The notes under the pieces were generated by a model. That model did not search any database and was not told the DNA's origin. It was given only the letters and a program-made list of their open reading frames with translations. Position numbers and translations under genes: made by a program. Below, piece by piece: positions 8,945-17,619 of a stretch of DNA of 44,343 nt (its first letter is position 1; each line of letters begins with the position of its first letter). Location: NCBI GenBank assembly GCA_026421245.1, contig JAPKDJ010000029.1, positions 1-44,343 on the forward strand, in the 5' to 3' direction. This DNA is from Akkermansiaceae bacterium (GTDB lineage Bacteria > Verrucomicrobiota > Verrucomicrobiia > Verrucomicrobiales > Akkermansiaceae).

Positions 8945-9687
8945 TACTTCTTCCGCTTCTGTTCTTCCTTGGGCGGTTCGGGCTCGGGAGCAGCAGCCAT
9001 TTTGTAAAAAGTCGCCGGCACCGGTGCCTTGAAGGTCACGCGCTTCCCACTGAAGGGATGATCAAAGGACAAGATGTGGGAATGAAGAGCGAGGCGTTTG
9101 TTGTCGCGGATCTTGCGGCCGTATTTTCCGTCGCCCACGATCGGCCAGCCCTTGTCGGCGAGATGGACGCGAATTTGATTTTTCCGGCCCGTCAGAAGAA
9201 AAATCTCAAGCAAGGCCCGTTTCCCGACCTCCTTCACCACCTTATAACGGGTTTTCGAAAGCTTTCCCTTTCGTTGGGCTGTCGTTGAGAAAACCCGGCG
9301 GGCCTCATTCTCGACGAGGTAGCTTTCAATTTCCCCCTCCTTAGGATCCGGATGGCCCTCCACAAAAGCGAGGTAAGTCTTTTCCGCCGTCTTCCAGTTG
9401 TCCTGTAAGGTGAGCTTGGCCTTCTCCGTTCGGGCAAAGACCAAAGCCCCCGAAGTGTCGCGGTCGAGACGGTGAACGATAAAGATCCGCTCGCGAGACT
9501 TGTAATTCCCTTTTTTGACATAGTCATCGAGGGCGGCATGCGCCGTCCGGCCTCCGTCGCGCCCCGTTCCCATCGTCAGCAGCCCGGCGGCTTTGTTGGC
9601 CACAATGATGTCGCGATCTTCATAGAGAATCTCCAGCCCCATCGGCTGGTGCCTTCCCCTGCTTCTCTTATTATTGCCCTCTGCCAC
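8944..9687 (-). CDS. RluA-family pseudouridine synthase
   Basis: Predicted 247-residue enzyme isomerising uridine to pseudouridine in rRNA or tRNA. The catalytic motif HRLDRDTSG carries Asp75; later motifs TGRKNQIRVHLADKGWPIVG and LALHSHILSFDHP are typical. No S4 RNA-binding domain precedes the catalytic domain, and the tail is Pro/Glu/Lys-rich. A start at MGLEILYED (residue 16) is also possible. The stop is coupled to the acyltransferase start (TAATGA overlap). The exact target base is unknown. Confidence 0.9.
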   Translation of the reverse strand: MAEGNNKRSRGRHQPMGLEILYEDRDIIVANKAAGLLTMGTGRDGGRTAHAALDDYVKKGNYKSRERIFIVHRLDRDTSGALVFARTEKAKLTLQDNWKTAEKTYLAFVEGHPDPKEGEIESYLVENEARRVFSTTAQRKGKLSKTRYKVVKEVGKRALLEIFLLTGRKNQIRVHLADKGWPIVGDGKYGRKIRDNKRLALHSHILSFDHPFSGKRVTFKAPVPATFYKMAAAPEPEPPKEEQKRKK

Positions 9688-9782
9688 ACAAGAGCTTTAT
9701 CCGGTTTGGGAACGCGGAAAAGGGAAAGATGATGGAACCGGTTCACTCTTGATTTTTTCATCCGACTCTCCACCGTTCCCAA

Positions 9783-11165
9783 ATGTCTTACGATCTTGTC
9801 GTTATCGGTGGTGGCCCAGGCGGATACGTCGCAGCCATCCGGGCCGGTCAGCTTGGTAAAAAGGTGGCCTGTGTCGAAACGGAACGCGCCGGCGGAACCT
9901 GTCTTAACTGGGGCTGTATCCCTACCAAAGCCCTCCTCAAAAACGCCCATCTTTACCATCAGCTCAAGCACGATGCCGGAAAATTTGGCATCAGCTTCGA
10001 CAGCTTGAGCTACGATTGGTCAAAGGTGATCGGACGGTCCCGTCAGGTCTCCGGCCGACTCGCAGGAGGCATTGAGTTTCTCTTCAAAAAGAACAAGGTC
10101 GATTACGTGAAGGGCTTCGGCTCCGTCCAGTCTCCCGGAAAGGTGGAAGTTAAAAAAGAAGACGGCGCGACCGAGATTCTGGAGGCCAAAAACATCATCA
10201 TCGCGACCGGAGCAAAGTCCCGCGAATTGCCCGGCCTCCCCTTCAATGGCACAACGGTTATTTCGTCAAAAGAAGCCATGATTCTCGAGAAGCAGCCCAA
10301 ATCGATGGTCATCATCGGGGCTGGTGCCATCGGCATGGAATTTGGCTACATTTACAATGCCTTTGGCACTGAGGTGACCATCGTAGAAATGATGGCCAAC
10401 TGCCTTCCGGTCGAAGATGACGAAGTCAGCGACGCCATCACCAAGAGTTACAGAAAAGCCGGAATCAACTGCCTCACCGACACCAAGGTGACAGGAACCA
10501 AGGACAACGGATCCTCGGTCACCATCACGGTTGAAAATGCCAACGGCACCAAGGACATCACCGCTGATTGCTGCCTCATTGCCATTGGTGTGGCACCGGT
10601 TCTTCCCGGCGGTGAACAACCCGCCCTCACCGACCGTGGCTGGGTCGAAATTGACGACCGCTACCAGACTTCCCTCCCCGGCGTTTACGCCCTTGGAGAC
10701 ATTGCCGGGCCTCCCTGGCTTGCCCACACCGCCAGCTTCGAAGCAATGCAGTGTGTCGAAGGGATCTTTATCGAAGGAGCCACCGTCAAGCGAGTCGGCG
10801 ATTTCCCCGGCTGCACTTATTGTTATCCCGAAGTTGCTTCGGTTGGCAAAACCGAGCGCGCGCTCAAAGAGGAAGGGATCGACTACAAGGTCGGAAAGTT
10901 CCCCTACCAGGCACTCGGAAAGGCTCAAGCCAGTGGCGAGACCGAGGGCTTTGTGAAACTTCTCTTTGGCAAAGAGCATGGCGAAGTACTCGGCGCCCAC
11001 ATCATCGGGGAAAACGCCACCGATCTCATTTCTGAAATGGGCCTCGCTCTTTCCCTCGAAGCCACCATTGACGACATTCACGCGACCATCCACGCACACC
11101 CGACCCTCGCCGAAGCGATTCACGAAGCCACTTTGGATGCCGATGGTCACGCCATCCATTTCTAA
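9783..11165 (+). CDS. lpdA: Dihydrolipoyl dehydrogenase
   Basis: Predicted 460-residue FAD-dependent E3 subunit of 2-oxoacid dehydrogenase complexes, which reoxidises dihydrolipoamide with NAD+. It shows the FAD motif GGGPGG, the redox pair Cys40/Cys45 in GGTCLNWGCIPTKAL, the NAD motif GAGAIGMEFGYIYNAFGTEV, the FAD motif YALGDIAG and the C-terminal HAHPTLAEA with the His439/Glu444 catalytic pair. Length fits. It is divergent from the pseudouridine synthase gene. No E1 or E2 gene is adjacent, so it may be shared by several complexes. Confidence 0.95.
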   Translation: MSYDLVVIGGGPGGYVAAIRAGQLGKKVACVETERAGGTCLNWGCIPTKALLKNAHLYHQLKHDAGKFGISFDSLSYDWSKVIGRSRQVSGRLAGGIEFLFKKNKVDYVKGFGSVQSPGKVEVKKEDGATEILEAKNIIIATGAKSRELPGLPFNGTTVISSKEAMILEKQPKSMVIIGAGAIGMEFGYIYNAFGTEVTIVEMMANCLPVEDDEVSDAITKSYRKAGINCLTDTKVTGTKDNGSSVTITVENANGTKDITADCCLIAIGVAPVLPGGEQPALTDRGWVEIDDRYQTSLPGVYALGDIAGPPWLAHTASFEAMQCVEGIFIEGATVKRVGDFPGCTYCYPEVASVGKTERALKEEGIDYKVGKFPYQALGKAQASGETEGFVKLLFGKEHGEVLGAHIIGENATDLISEMGLALSLEATIDDIHATIHAHPTLAEAIHEATLDADGHAIHF

Positions 11166-11180
11166 GAAAGACCCCCACCG

Positions 11181-12074
11181 GTGGCCGACCTTCCCCAACG
11201 CAACTTCAAACAGCCCTCCCGCGAATCAATAGGATCCACGGGATGGTTTTGTGAAATCGCCGACAAAAAGCACGGGCCCATGGAGTTTCGTGAGCTTCGC
11301 CTGATGGCCTTGGATAGGAAACTACTCGGCCATCACAAAGTTTGGCGATCCGGAAGCAACGATCAACAAGAAGCAGAAGCCATTGTCGGTCTGATTCCTG
11401 TAGCTAGGAGAGTGGTCGATGAAACTCCCCCATCCGACCTCAGTGACGAAAACCCCTATGCGCCACCCACGGTTCGCACCATTGCCGACGGCCCTCCGGG
11501 TGGGCTTTACCTGCCTCATCTTCGTCACACAAATTTCCTCGTCTTTCTTCTGATTTTGATTGGCACCGGAGGCCTCTTTTACGCCGGATGGAAAGTCCCC
11601 GACCCAGATTCCAAGCCTCTCATCTTTTCGCTTGCTAGCCTTGGATTGCTCTTCTGGATCATTCTTGCCACAGTCTATCTTTTCCGCGCGTGGGAAATGA
11701 TGCGCATGTTCGGCGCTCCGCTGACCGGCAGCAAAGCGGTCCGCTTTCTCTTCTTCCCCATCTTCAACGCACTTTGGAGCTTTGTCGTAGTCTTTGGGTG
11801 GGCAAAGCTCTGGAATCAAAACGTCAAAACCCACCCGGGTCTCGCTCCGGCCAGCAAAGTCTGGTCACCATTCTTCTTTCTCTTCCCCATCCTCTTTCTC
11901 GTCAGCCAGGCCCTCGCCGCTGTTTACCTCTTTGTTCAAGAGTGGCCGTTGAACCTCAAGGATCAGGGCCATCTTATCGCTCTGGGAGTCTGGAGCTTGA
12001 GCTTGGGTGTTGGGCTCATCTGCTGGTTTCAAATAAGCCGTTCGATCAACTTTCTTGCGAGGAAGAAATCTTAG
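11181..12074 (+). CDS. GYF-domain membrane protein
   Basis: Predicted 297-residue protein starting at a GTG 15 bp after lpdA. Residues about 20-70 (GWFCEIADKKHGPMEFREL) resemble the GYF_2 domain often found in PVC and other bacteria: a WF/WY start, a GP turn and a VW motif. After a Pro-rich linker there are about five hydrophobic helices (residues 115-295). The role is unknown; such proteins are usually conserved membrane proteins. Its last 29 bp overlap the convergent phosphatase gene. Confidence 0.7.
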   Translation: MADLPQRNFKQPSRESIGSTGWFCEIADKKHGPMEFRELRLMALDRKLLGHHKVWRSGSNDQQEAEAIVGLIPVARRVVDETPPSDLSDENPYAPPTVRTIADGPPGGLYLPHLRHTNFLVFLLILIGTGGLFYAGWKVPDPDSKPLIFSLASLGLLFWIILATVYLFRAWEMMRMFGAPLTGSKAVRFLFFPIFNALWSFVVVFGWAKLWNQNVKTHPGLAPASKVWSPFFFLFPILFLVSQALAAVYLFVQEWPLNLKDQGHLIALGVWSLSLGVGLICWFQISRSINFLARKKS

Positions 12075-12759
12075 AAGGCTTTCCCTGCTTCGAACCCTTT
12101 CTTTCCTTCAAAACCCCCTTGCGTGCCCGGCCTTTTTCATTGGCCTGCCAATAGCGCCTCGTCTTTGCTTCGAGGCAGGTCAACCACCCCCCACGACAGG
12201 CCGCCGTATCGATGCAAATCGTATGACCGGCGTCCGTCGGGATTCCCTTCCGCTGGATTGTATGCCCGCAAACAACCAGCTTGCCTGAAAAATGCTTCTT
12301 GGCATCCGGAAACCGCCGCCAGGCCATGTCGACCGGATCCTGTTTGGCGAGAGCCTTTTTCGGAGCAACTCCGCCGTGCACGTAGATCACTTTCTTGGTT
12401 TCGAAGGAGGCCTGGCCCTTCTCGATAAACTCCCAATGACTCTTAGGAATATTTGCAAATTTGGCATCGTACGATGCGATCGTTTCCAATCCGCCAACGC
12501 TACACCAGTAAGTGAGATGCTCGGCCGAGAACGTCGCCTCGGACATAATGATCTCATGATTGCCCTTGAGCAAAACCAGTTTCGCTTCCCACGGCCAATT
12601 GATGAGATAATCAATGACTCCATTGCTGTCAGGTCCGCGGTCCACATAATCACCCAACATGATGACCGTGTCTTCCGCGGTAGGAGCGACTATGGTCAGG
12701 AGGGTTTTTAAGGAATTAAGACATCCGTGGATATCTCCGATGGCGAGTTTTCGACTCAA
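12046..12759 (-). CDS. PPP-family metallophosphatase (Ser/Thr phosphatase-like)
   Basis: Predicted 237-residue cytoplasmic phosphoesterase. The PPP motifs appear in order: GDIHG (Asp9, His11), GDYVDRG (Asp37), GNHE (Asn67, His68), VHGGV and CGHT, which bind two metal ions. It resembles bacterial PrpA-type Ser/Thr phosphatases and the ApaH group. It could balance the lectin kinase, but they are 9 kb apart and nothing ties them together. A Lys-rich tail overlaps the convergent GYF gene. Confidence 0.88.
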   Translation of the reverse strand: MSRKLAIGDIHGCLNSLKTLLTIVAPTAEDTVIMLGDYVDRGPDSNGVIDYLINWPWEAKLVLLKGNHEIIMSEATFSAEHLTYWCSVGGLETIASYDAKFANIPKSHWEFIEKGQASFETKKVIYVHGGVAPKKALAKQDPVDMAWRRFPDAKKHFSGKLVVCGHTIQRKGIPTDAGHTICIDTAACRGGWLTCLEAKTRRYWQANEKGRARKGVLKERKGSKQGKPSKISSSQES

Positions 12760-12804
12760 ATTTCTTTAAGAGGGTCTAAGCTACCCCAAAGGAGCGATCA
12801 AATC

Positions 12805-13911
12805 CTAAAAAGACTTTATCGATTCCCATTCTTCCTTGTTTCCCCAGATTCTCCGCCAGATCAAGCCGAGGGCCTCCTTCATTTTCAGATCTCTGGGGCG
12901 GTAAGAATTTGCCCCCAATTTGCCATCCTCATCATACTCCAGATGCCATTGGAACATTGGAAGCTGCTGCTTCGATTCCACATCCCGCAACTCGCCAAAC
13001 CGCACATCAATGAAGACGACCTTTCCCTCCGGCCCCTGTCTGGCAATCCAATACCCTCTCGAAAACCATTTCAGAGTTTCAAAAGGCTCCTTACCGTCAA
13101 AACTTGTCGCAAGACTCCGTTTCCTCGGTAAAAAATCGTACTTTGCCGGCTCCCTGTCAAAGGGCGACCAGTAGGTCACAAAGAAGGCCTCATCTGTCTC
13201 GATCAAGCCGCGCCATAACAAGGTGTTGAATGGCGTGGGAGCCACCATCACTACTTTCCCGTTGGGCAGTTCATCGGCCATATGTCCCTTGATCTGATCC
13301 ACCGCCCAAAGCTTCATCACAAGACTGAAAACCACATAGAGACAACTCGCCGAAATCGCCATCTTCGCACAGCGCGTTGAAAAAGCAGGAAAGTCTGGCT
13401 TCTCCTCTGGATCTTGATCTCCCCGCCTCCAGCGTAACCGTTCAATGAGGTATACGAAGCACTTCCACGGCCAATAAAGCACACAAATCAAGAGAGGCAG
13501 GGTGAAGAAAAGATCGATGATAAAAATGTTGCTCCATGCCACCCGTTGATCGGAAAAAGGCTCAAACACCTGGGTTCCATAGCTTGTGAAGACATCGATC
13601 AAAACATGCGTACTCCAAGCCAGAAACACAAACCACCCTGCCCTCTTCGCACTCACCCCCTTCTTGCGATGGAGAAGCGAAAGCGGCTTCGCAAAAGTAA
13701 AACTCGCCACCAACATCATCGCGATAGAATGCGAAATGCCCCGATGCCATCGCAGTTTCTCCGCCTGATCCAACCAAGGATACACAAGAATATCCAAGTC
13801 AGGTAAAGTCCCGAAGAACAGCCCCCATGCCATACCCTTCCAACCCAACTTACGACCGAGAACCAGCTCGCCTACCACGCCTCCAAGGGCGGCCTGTGTG
13901 ATCGAATCCAC
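12805..13911 (-). CDS. YdjM/DUF457-like membrane-bound hydrolase
   Basis: Predicted 368-residue membrane protein of the YdjM (LexA-regulated, 'metal-dependent hydrolase') family. Diagnostic pieces are the N-terminal MDSITQAALGG, LPDLDIL, WHRGISHS and THVLIDVFTSYGT, whose His and Asp residues are the conserved putative metal ligands. Several hydrophobic helices fill the first 210 residues, followed by a soluble C-terminal domain. It begins 19 bp after the TauE-like gene and is probably cotranscribed with it. Biochemical function is not established for this family. Confidence 0.85.
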   Translation of the reverse strand: MDSITQAALGGVVGELVLGRKLGWKGMAWGLFFGTLPDLDILVYPWLDQAEKLRWHRGISHSIAMMLVASFTFAKPLSLLHRKKGVSAKRAGWFVFLAWSTHVLIDVFTSYGTQVFEPFSDQRVAWSNIFIIDLFFTLPLLICVLYWPWKCFVYLIERLRWRRGDQDPEEKPDFPAFSTRCAKMAISASCLYVVFSLVMKLWAVDQIKGHMADELPNGKVVMVAPTPFNTLLWRGLIETDEAFFVTYWSPFDREPAKYDFLPRKRSLATSFDGKEPFETLKWFSRGYWIARQGPEGKVVFIDVRFGELRDVESKQQLPMFQWHLEYDEDGKLGANSYRPRDLKMKEALGLIWRRIWGNKEEWESIKSF

Positions 13912-13930
13912 GGCGAGAAACTATGCCCGA

Positions 13931-14299
13931 TTACGCTTTCATCAAGAGCATCCTCGCTCCAACAACAACCAACAAAACACCAAACCCCTTTTGAAGCTGG
14001 GCATTGGTCAGGCTCCGCATCAAATCCGCACCATACCAAGACGCCACCGCCGCTCCCACCGCGGTCACCCCGACAACTCGCCAATCAATCAAATCGGACT
14101 TGGTGAAATTATTCAGCGTCCCCGACAATCCCGACACCACCACCACTGCCAACGAGGTTGCCACCGCCGTCTTCTGCGCCATCCCCAGCGCAAACACAAA
14201 GGCCGGCACCATGATAATTCCTCCTCCCACCCCACAAAGCGCCCCCACAAGGCCTGCAATCAATCCCACAACAAGCCCCGTAATCAGTAGTTTGGTCAT
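13931..14299 (-). CDS. Half-length TauE/SafE-family permease
   Basis: Predicted 122-residue membrane protein from MTKLLITGLVVG; an upstream start at 14338 would add 13 residues. It carries the TauE/SafE (DUF81) signature GLVGALCGVGGGIIMVPAFV and about four helices. Full-length members have two such halves in about 250 residues, so this is a single repeat that would have to dimerise. The family exports sulfite, sulfonates or similar anions. It lies between pyrE and the YdjM-like gene on the same strand. Confidence 0.8.
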   Translation of the reverse strand: MTKLLITGLVVGLIAGLVGALCGVGGGIIMVPAFVFALGMAQKTAVATSLAVVVVSGLSGTLNNFTKSDLIDWRVVGVTAVGAAVASWYGADLMRSLTNAQLQKGFGVLLVVVGARMLLMKA

Positions 14300-14325
14300 G
14301 CCGAAAACTACCCCGCTTCGCAGGA

Positions 14326-14397
14326 GTTCAAAGTTCAAAGCTCACGCCCCCCGTAACCACGGGCTCAACGTTCAAATCTCAGTGCTCAAATTTCATT
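14326..14397. repeat. Degenerate heptamer array around a hairpin
   Basis: The gap between pyrE and the TauE-like gene is built of 7-bp units: GTTCAAA, GTTCAAA, GCTCACG, then a 16-bp insert, then GCTCAAC, GTTCAAA, TCTCAGT, GCTCAAA. The insert holds a palindrome (CCCGT 14350-14354 with ACGGG 14359-14363, 4-nt loop). The consensus is roughly NYTCAAA. The array reaches the pyrE stop codon. Function unknown. Confidence 0.6.
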
Positions 14398-14953
14398 CCC
14401 CCAGCAGCTCACTCCGCGTGAAAATGCTCACCACGGGCACTCCGGCGGCCTCAATCGCCGGACGTCCGCCTTCTTCGCGATCCACCAGAACCAGGCAAAA
14501 GACCACCTCGCCACCTGCCGAGCGGATTGCTTCGATCGCCTTCAAGGTCGACCCTCCCGTCGTAATCACATCATCGACCACCACCACCTTGTCCCCATCC
14601 TTAAAATTCCCCTCAATCTGTTTCCCCCGTCCGTGACCCTTCGGCTCTTTGCGAATATTGAAAACCTGCAGTGCCTTCTCATGCTCCGCACTCGCCATTC
14701 CGACTACCAACGAGATTGGATCCGCACCCATAGTCATGCCACCGATTGCATCCACCTCCAGCCCCTCCGCCTCGATTTTACCCCGCACCACGTCCCAACC
14801 CGTTTCGCCAATCCAAGCTGCTCCTCGGTTGTCCAAAGCCGTCACTCGACAATCCACATAAAGGTCGCTCTTCTTTCCCGAAGCCAGGGTGAAATCTCCC
14901 GTGCGAACCGATTTTTCCAGCAACATTGTCTTCAAATCATCCTTGATGCTCAT
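14393..14953 (-). CDS. pyrE: Orotate phosphoribosyltransferase
   Basis: Predicted 186-residue enzyme joining orotate and PRPP to give OMP in pyrimidine synthesis. The PRPP loop VVVVDDVITTGGST is clear, and SGKKSDLYVDCR and GGMTMGADPI match PyrE. The start at 14953 (MSIKDDLK) is favoured over 14983 because it forms a TGATG overlap with the stop of a small upstream ORF. No other pyrimidine gene is adjacent, though a UMP-CMP kinase-like gene lies 19 kb away. Confidence 0.93.
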   Translation of the reverse strand: MSIKDDLKTMLLEKSVRTGDFTLASGKKSDLYVDCRVTALDNRGAAWIGETGWDVVRGKIEAEGLEVDAIGGMTMGADPISLVVGMASAEHEKALQVFNIRKEPKGHGRGKQIEGNFKDGDKVVVVDDVITTGGSTLKAIEAIRSAGGEVVFCLVLVDREEGGRPAIEAAGVPVVSIFTRSELLGE

Positions 14954-15246
14954 CAGAAGTGAGCCTGCGGGATGACGCCACAAAACTCAACCCCCGATGC
15001 GATCAGACCTTTGTGAAAAAGCTCCCTTATTCTTGCCCATTCCCCGGGATTCCTAATCTCGCTACAACCTCCGCAAATTTTGACCAGACATTGGCCCTCA
15101 GTGGTGGTGACGGCGCTGTGAAAGTTCTTAGGCCGTTTCTTAAAAGTTTTTGCGGAAATAGCCGCAGGAGATTTTTGATCAAGGGCGAAGCCCTTGAAGG
15201 CGTGACGCGGACCCCGCCGCCTCTGATTGCTATAATATTTCTCCAA
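14953..15246 (-). CDS. Small protein with an ICxxCxxIR motif
   Basis: A possible 97-residue ORF whose TGA overlaps the pyrE ATG by 1 bp (TGATG), suggesting coupled translation. Only the C-terminal half looks protein-like: LVKICGGCSEIRNPGEWARI and then SGVEFCGVIPQ. This resembles the short CxxCxxIR...W...FSHGxCPxC tail found at the C-terminus of many PAS and response-regulator proteins, but the second CPxC pair is replaced by VIPQ. The N-terminal half crosses inverted repeats and may be noncoding. It may be a true small gene or a remnant. Confidence 0.35.
   Translation of the reverse strand: MEKYYSNQRRRGPRHAFKGFALDQKSPAAISAKTFKKRPKNFHSAVTTTEGQCLVKICGGCSEIRNPGEWARIRELFHKGLIASGVEFCGVIPQAHF
15151..15197. 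repeat. Two adjacent inverted repeats
   Basis: TGCGG (15151-15155) pairs with CCGCA (15162-15166). TCAAGGGC (15179-15186) pairs perfectly with GCCCTTGA (15190-15197) around a GAA loop. They lie between the enolase-superfamily gene and pyrE and may be a REP-like element or an attenuator-type structure in the pyrE leader. Confidence 0.45.
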
Positions 15247-15282
15247 GCCGCGCCCTTTTCGGATGCCGCTTTTTTTGCCTGC

Positions 15283-16620
15283 TTAAATCCCCTCCACCCC
15301 CGCATACCCAAACCCGGGCCCACTCAAGGTGCTGAGATCGAGAATCCCTCCCCGGCGTTGATACAATCCCGGATGCACTTTCAAAAACTCAGCCGAGGCC
15401 TCAGGATAGAACTGCATTGCATTGCTCTCAACCCCGCAAATCGTCCCTGCATAAGCTGCCAACAACACGTGCGGCACTTGGGCCAATCGAGGATTGGTTA
15501 AATCCTGCACCATCAAAGTCATGTCGTGTTCCTTTGCCCAACAGAGACTGAGAATCGCTCCTGTCAACGTCTTACAGGTTTTCAAGGCCACGCTCGTCCA
15601 ACCCAGTTCCCGACCCAACCGCACAAAGCGCCAGTCGTGCGCGCTTTCATCCATGAAGAGCGGCTTCCGCTCGCTTACTGAATGCACATCAATCTGATTG
15701 GCCTCCAAATCATAAGGAAACGGCTGCTCAACATAGACAATCCGCTCGTAGATCACCGCATAATCCGCCGCCACTCGATCAAGAATTTCGTTCACATACT
15801 CCGGATCAGTCACCATACAATTAAAGTCCGTGGTGAGATGAGTCACCCCTTCTTCCAGAGCGATCTGCCCAATATCCACAAGACGCTGAAAATCCCACTC
15901 CAGGTCATTCCCACGCAGCTTGATCTTAAGGCATTTCAAGCCGTCACGCTGAATCCAATGGCGTAACAAAACCGGGTAACCATCATCCGGCTCCTCGCCC
16001 GTGAGTTCCGAATCCGAGATTGGATCCAGTCCTCCCACCAGATGCCAAACCGGCTGTTCCATCTCCGGCTTTACGAGATAATCCGCCGGATATTTTCCCA
16101 CAAACTTCTCCGCCGGCTCCAGAAAATGGCTTAGATCTTTCTCGCCCAACCACTTTTGATCGAGGCATTCAAAAGCCCCCACATCATTCAGCTTTCCGAA
16201 AGCATCATAAAGTGCGAGATCAAAGGCTGAAAGACAGACCAGCGCCGCCAAATGAGGCATGTTCGCCACCTCATCGCGTCCCGCATTTTCCTCATCAAGC
16301 CGGTCATGCAATCGATCCTCGATATAACGATGCCCGGCCACAAAGGGATGACCTTCCTCCAAATTCTTCGTGAGATCTGACCGTAAAATTTCACAAAATT
16401 TCTTCAACCGATCCTCCCGATCCTGATACCCCAGACCCGATGGCCACACCCACGCCACACTCAGGGGCGTCTCCGCCCAACCCGTCGCCGTCCGGCCTTC
16501 ACTCTCCACCTCAATTCCCACCCGCGCACAACTGACCTCGGTCAAAGTCTGGTCACCAAACTTCAGCGGCACCCGGGTCACCACCGGGACAAAGGAGAGC
16601 GAAATACGAGTGACTTTCAT
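15283..16620 (-). CDS. Enolase-superfamily (mandelate racemase/muconate lactonizing-like) enzyme
   Basis: Predicted 445-residue enzyme from MKVTRISLSFVP. A start at 16647 would add nine unlikely residues. It has an N-terminal capping domain and a C-terminal barrel. Visible active-site elements are the KIK pair in LKCLKIKLRG, metal ligands in LTTDFN, YVEQPF and FMDESA, and the later Lys in SVALKTCKT. This set fits the muconate-lactonizing/dipeptide-epimerase side of the superfamily, which abstracts a proton next to a carboxylate. The substrate is unknown. The LysR gene 36 bp upstream on the same strand probably regulates it. Confidence 0.85.
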   Translation of the reverse strand: MKVTRISLSFVPVVTRVPLKFGDQTLTEVSCARVGIEVESEGRTATGWAETPLSVAWVWPSGLGYQDREDRLKKFCEILRSDLTKNLEEGHPFVAGHRYIEDRLHDRLDEENAGRDEVANMPHLAALVCLSAFDLALYDAFGKLNDVGAFECLDQKWLGEKDLSHFLEPAEKFVGKYPADYLVKPEMEQPVWHLVGGLDPISDSELTGEEPDDGYPVLLRHWIQRDGLKCLKIKLRGNDLEWDFQRLVDIGQIALEEGVTHLTTDFNCMVTDPEYVNEILDRVAADYAVIYERIVYVEQPFPYDLEANQIDVHSVSERKPLFMDESAHDWRFVRLGRELGWTSVALKTCKTLTGAILSLCWAKEHDMTLMVQDLTNPRLAQVPHVLLAAYAGTICGVESNAMQFYPEASAEFLKVHPGLYQRRGGILDLSTLSGPGFGYAGVEGI

Positions 16621-16656
16621 GGGCTGCCGCCAAAGTGACTGCCGCACCTGCGAACA

Positions 16657-17580
16657 TCAACCCCCGTTCTGCGCACCATTGAGAGTTTTTGTCATCGTCC
16701 GGCAAATCCTCAGAAAATCCTCCTCCACCATCGTGAGATGACGCTCCTCATGACAAAGCAGCCCCCAACCCCGACGCTTCTCCGCGATTCCCAGCGGCAA
16801 AGCCACCAGCTCCCCCTCTTCAATCTCATCCTTCGCCACCCACGGCGCCACAATCCCCACACCCACACCGACCTTCGCCATTTCCTTGATCGCCTCCATA
16901 TCTCCCAAACTCAAGCTAGGACAAAACCGCACCCCCGCCTCCTCAAAAGATTTCTTCAAAAATCGATACGTCTCACTCGCCCGCGCATACACGAGAAAGG
17001 ACTCCTTCCCCACCTCCTCGGCTGCCACCGACCCGGCCTTCGCCCACGGATGATCAGGCGACACCACAAACACCAAATTGTCCTCAAAAATAGGATCAAA
17101 CCGCGTCCAACTTGGCTCACGTCCTCCCATCCCCAACACCAAATCAATTTCACTATGATCCAACAAATCAATCAGCTCTGAAGTATCTCCCGATTCAATG
17201 TGCATCTCACATCTCGGGTAAAGCTCCCGAAATTTCTGCATCACCGCCGGTAACAAATACGTGCACAACGTATGCGTTGCCCCCACCCGAAGACGCCCCT
17301 GGCCCCATCGCTTCAAAAGTCCCAGCTCCTCGTGCGCCTTCTCCAGCTCGGCAATTGCGGCCTTAAAACGGCGCAGTAAAATCGTCCCGTTCTGAGAAAG
17401 CGCCACCCGCTTTCCCGCCCGCTCCACCACCTGGCAATCAAGCTGGGTCTCCAACGCCCGAATGGAATGGCTCACCGCCGACTGCGTCACACCCAGCCTC
17501 TCGGCAGCCCTCGTAAAGCTCTCGGTCTCGGCCACTGCCACCAGTGACCTCACCTGTCTCAAATCCGGAAGCTCTGTCAT
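16657..17580 (-). CDS. LysR-family transcriptional regulator
   Basis: Predicted 307-residue regulator. Residues about 6-65 hold the winged helix-turn-helix (SFTRAAERLGVTQSAVSHSI), followed by the linker helix and a periplasmic-binding-like effector domain (GRLRVGATHTLCTYLLP onward). The start at 17580 is chosen because GAGGA lies about 7 nt upstream; a start at 17607 is possible. It precedes the enolase-superfamily gene on the same strand, so it probably controls that enzyme's substrate pathway, which is unidentified. Confidence 0.9.
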   Translation of the reverse strand: MTELPDLRQVRSLVAVAETESFTRAAERLGVTQSAVSHSIRALETQLDCQVVERAGKRVALSQNGTILLRRFKAAIAELEKAHEELGLLKRWGQGRLRVGATHTLCTYLLPAVMQKFRELYPRCEMHIESGDTSELIDLLDHSEIDLVLGMGGREPSWTRFDPIFEDNLVFVVSPDHPWAKAGSVAAEEVGKESFLVYARASETYRFLKKSFEEAGVRFCPSLSLGDMEAIKEMAKVGVGVGIVAPWVAKDEIEEGELVALPLGIAEKRRGWGLLCHEERHLTMVEEDFLRICRTMTKTLNGAQNGG

Positions 17581-17619
17581 CTCGTGTTCCTCATGAGCAG
17601 AGCGCATGCCAAGCCTGCA

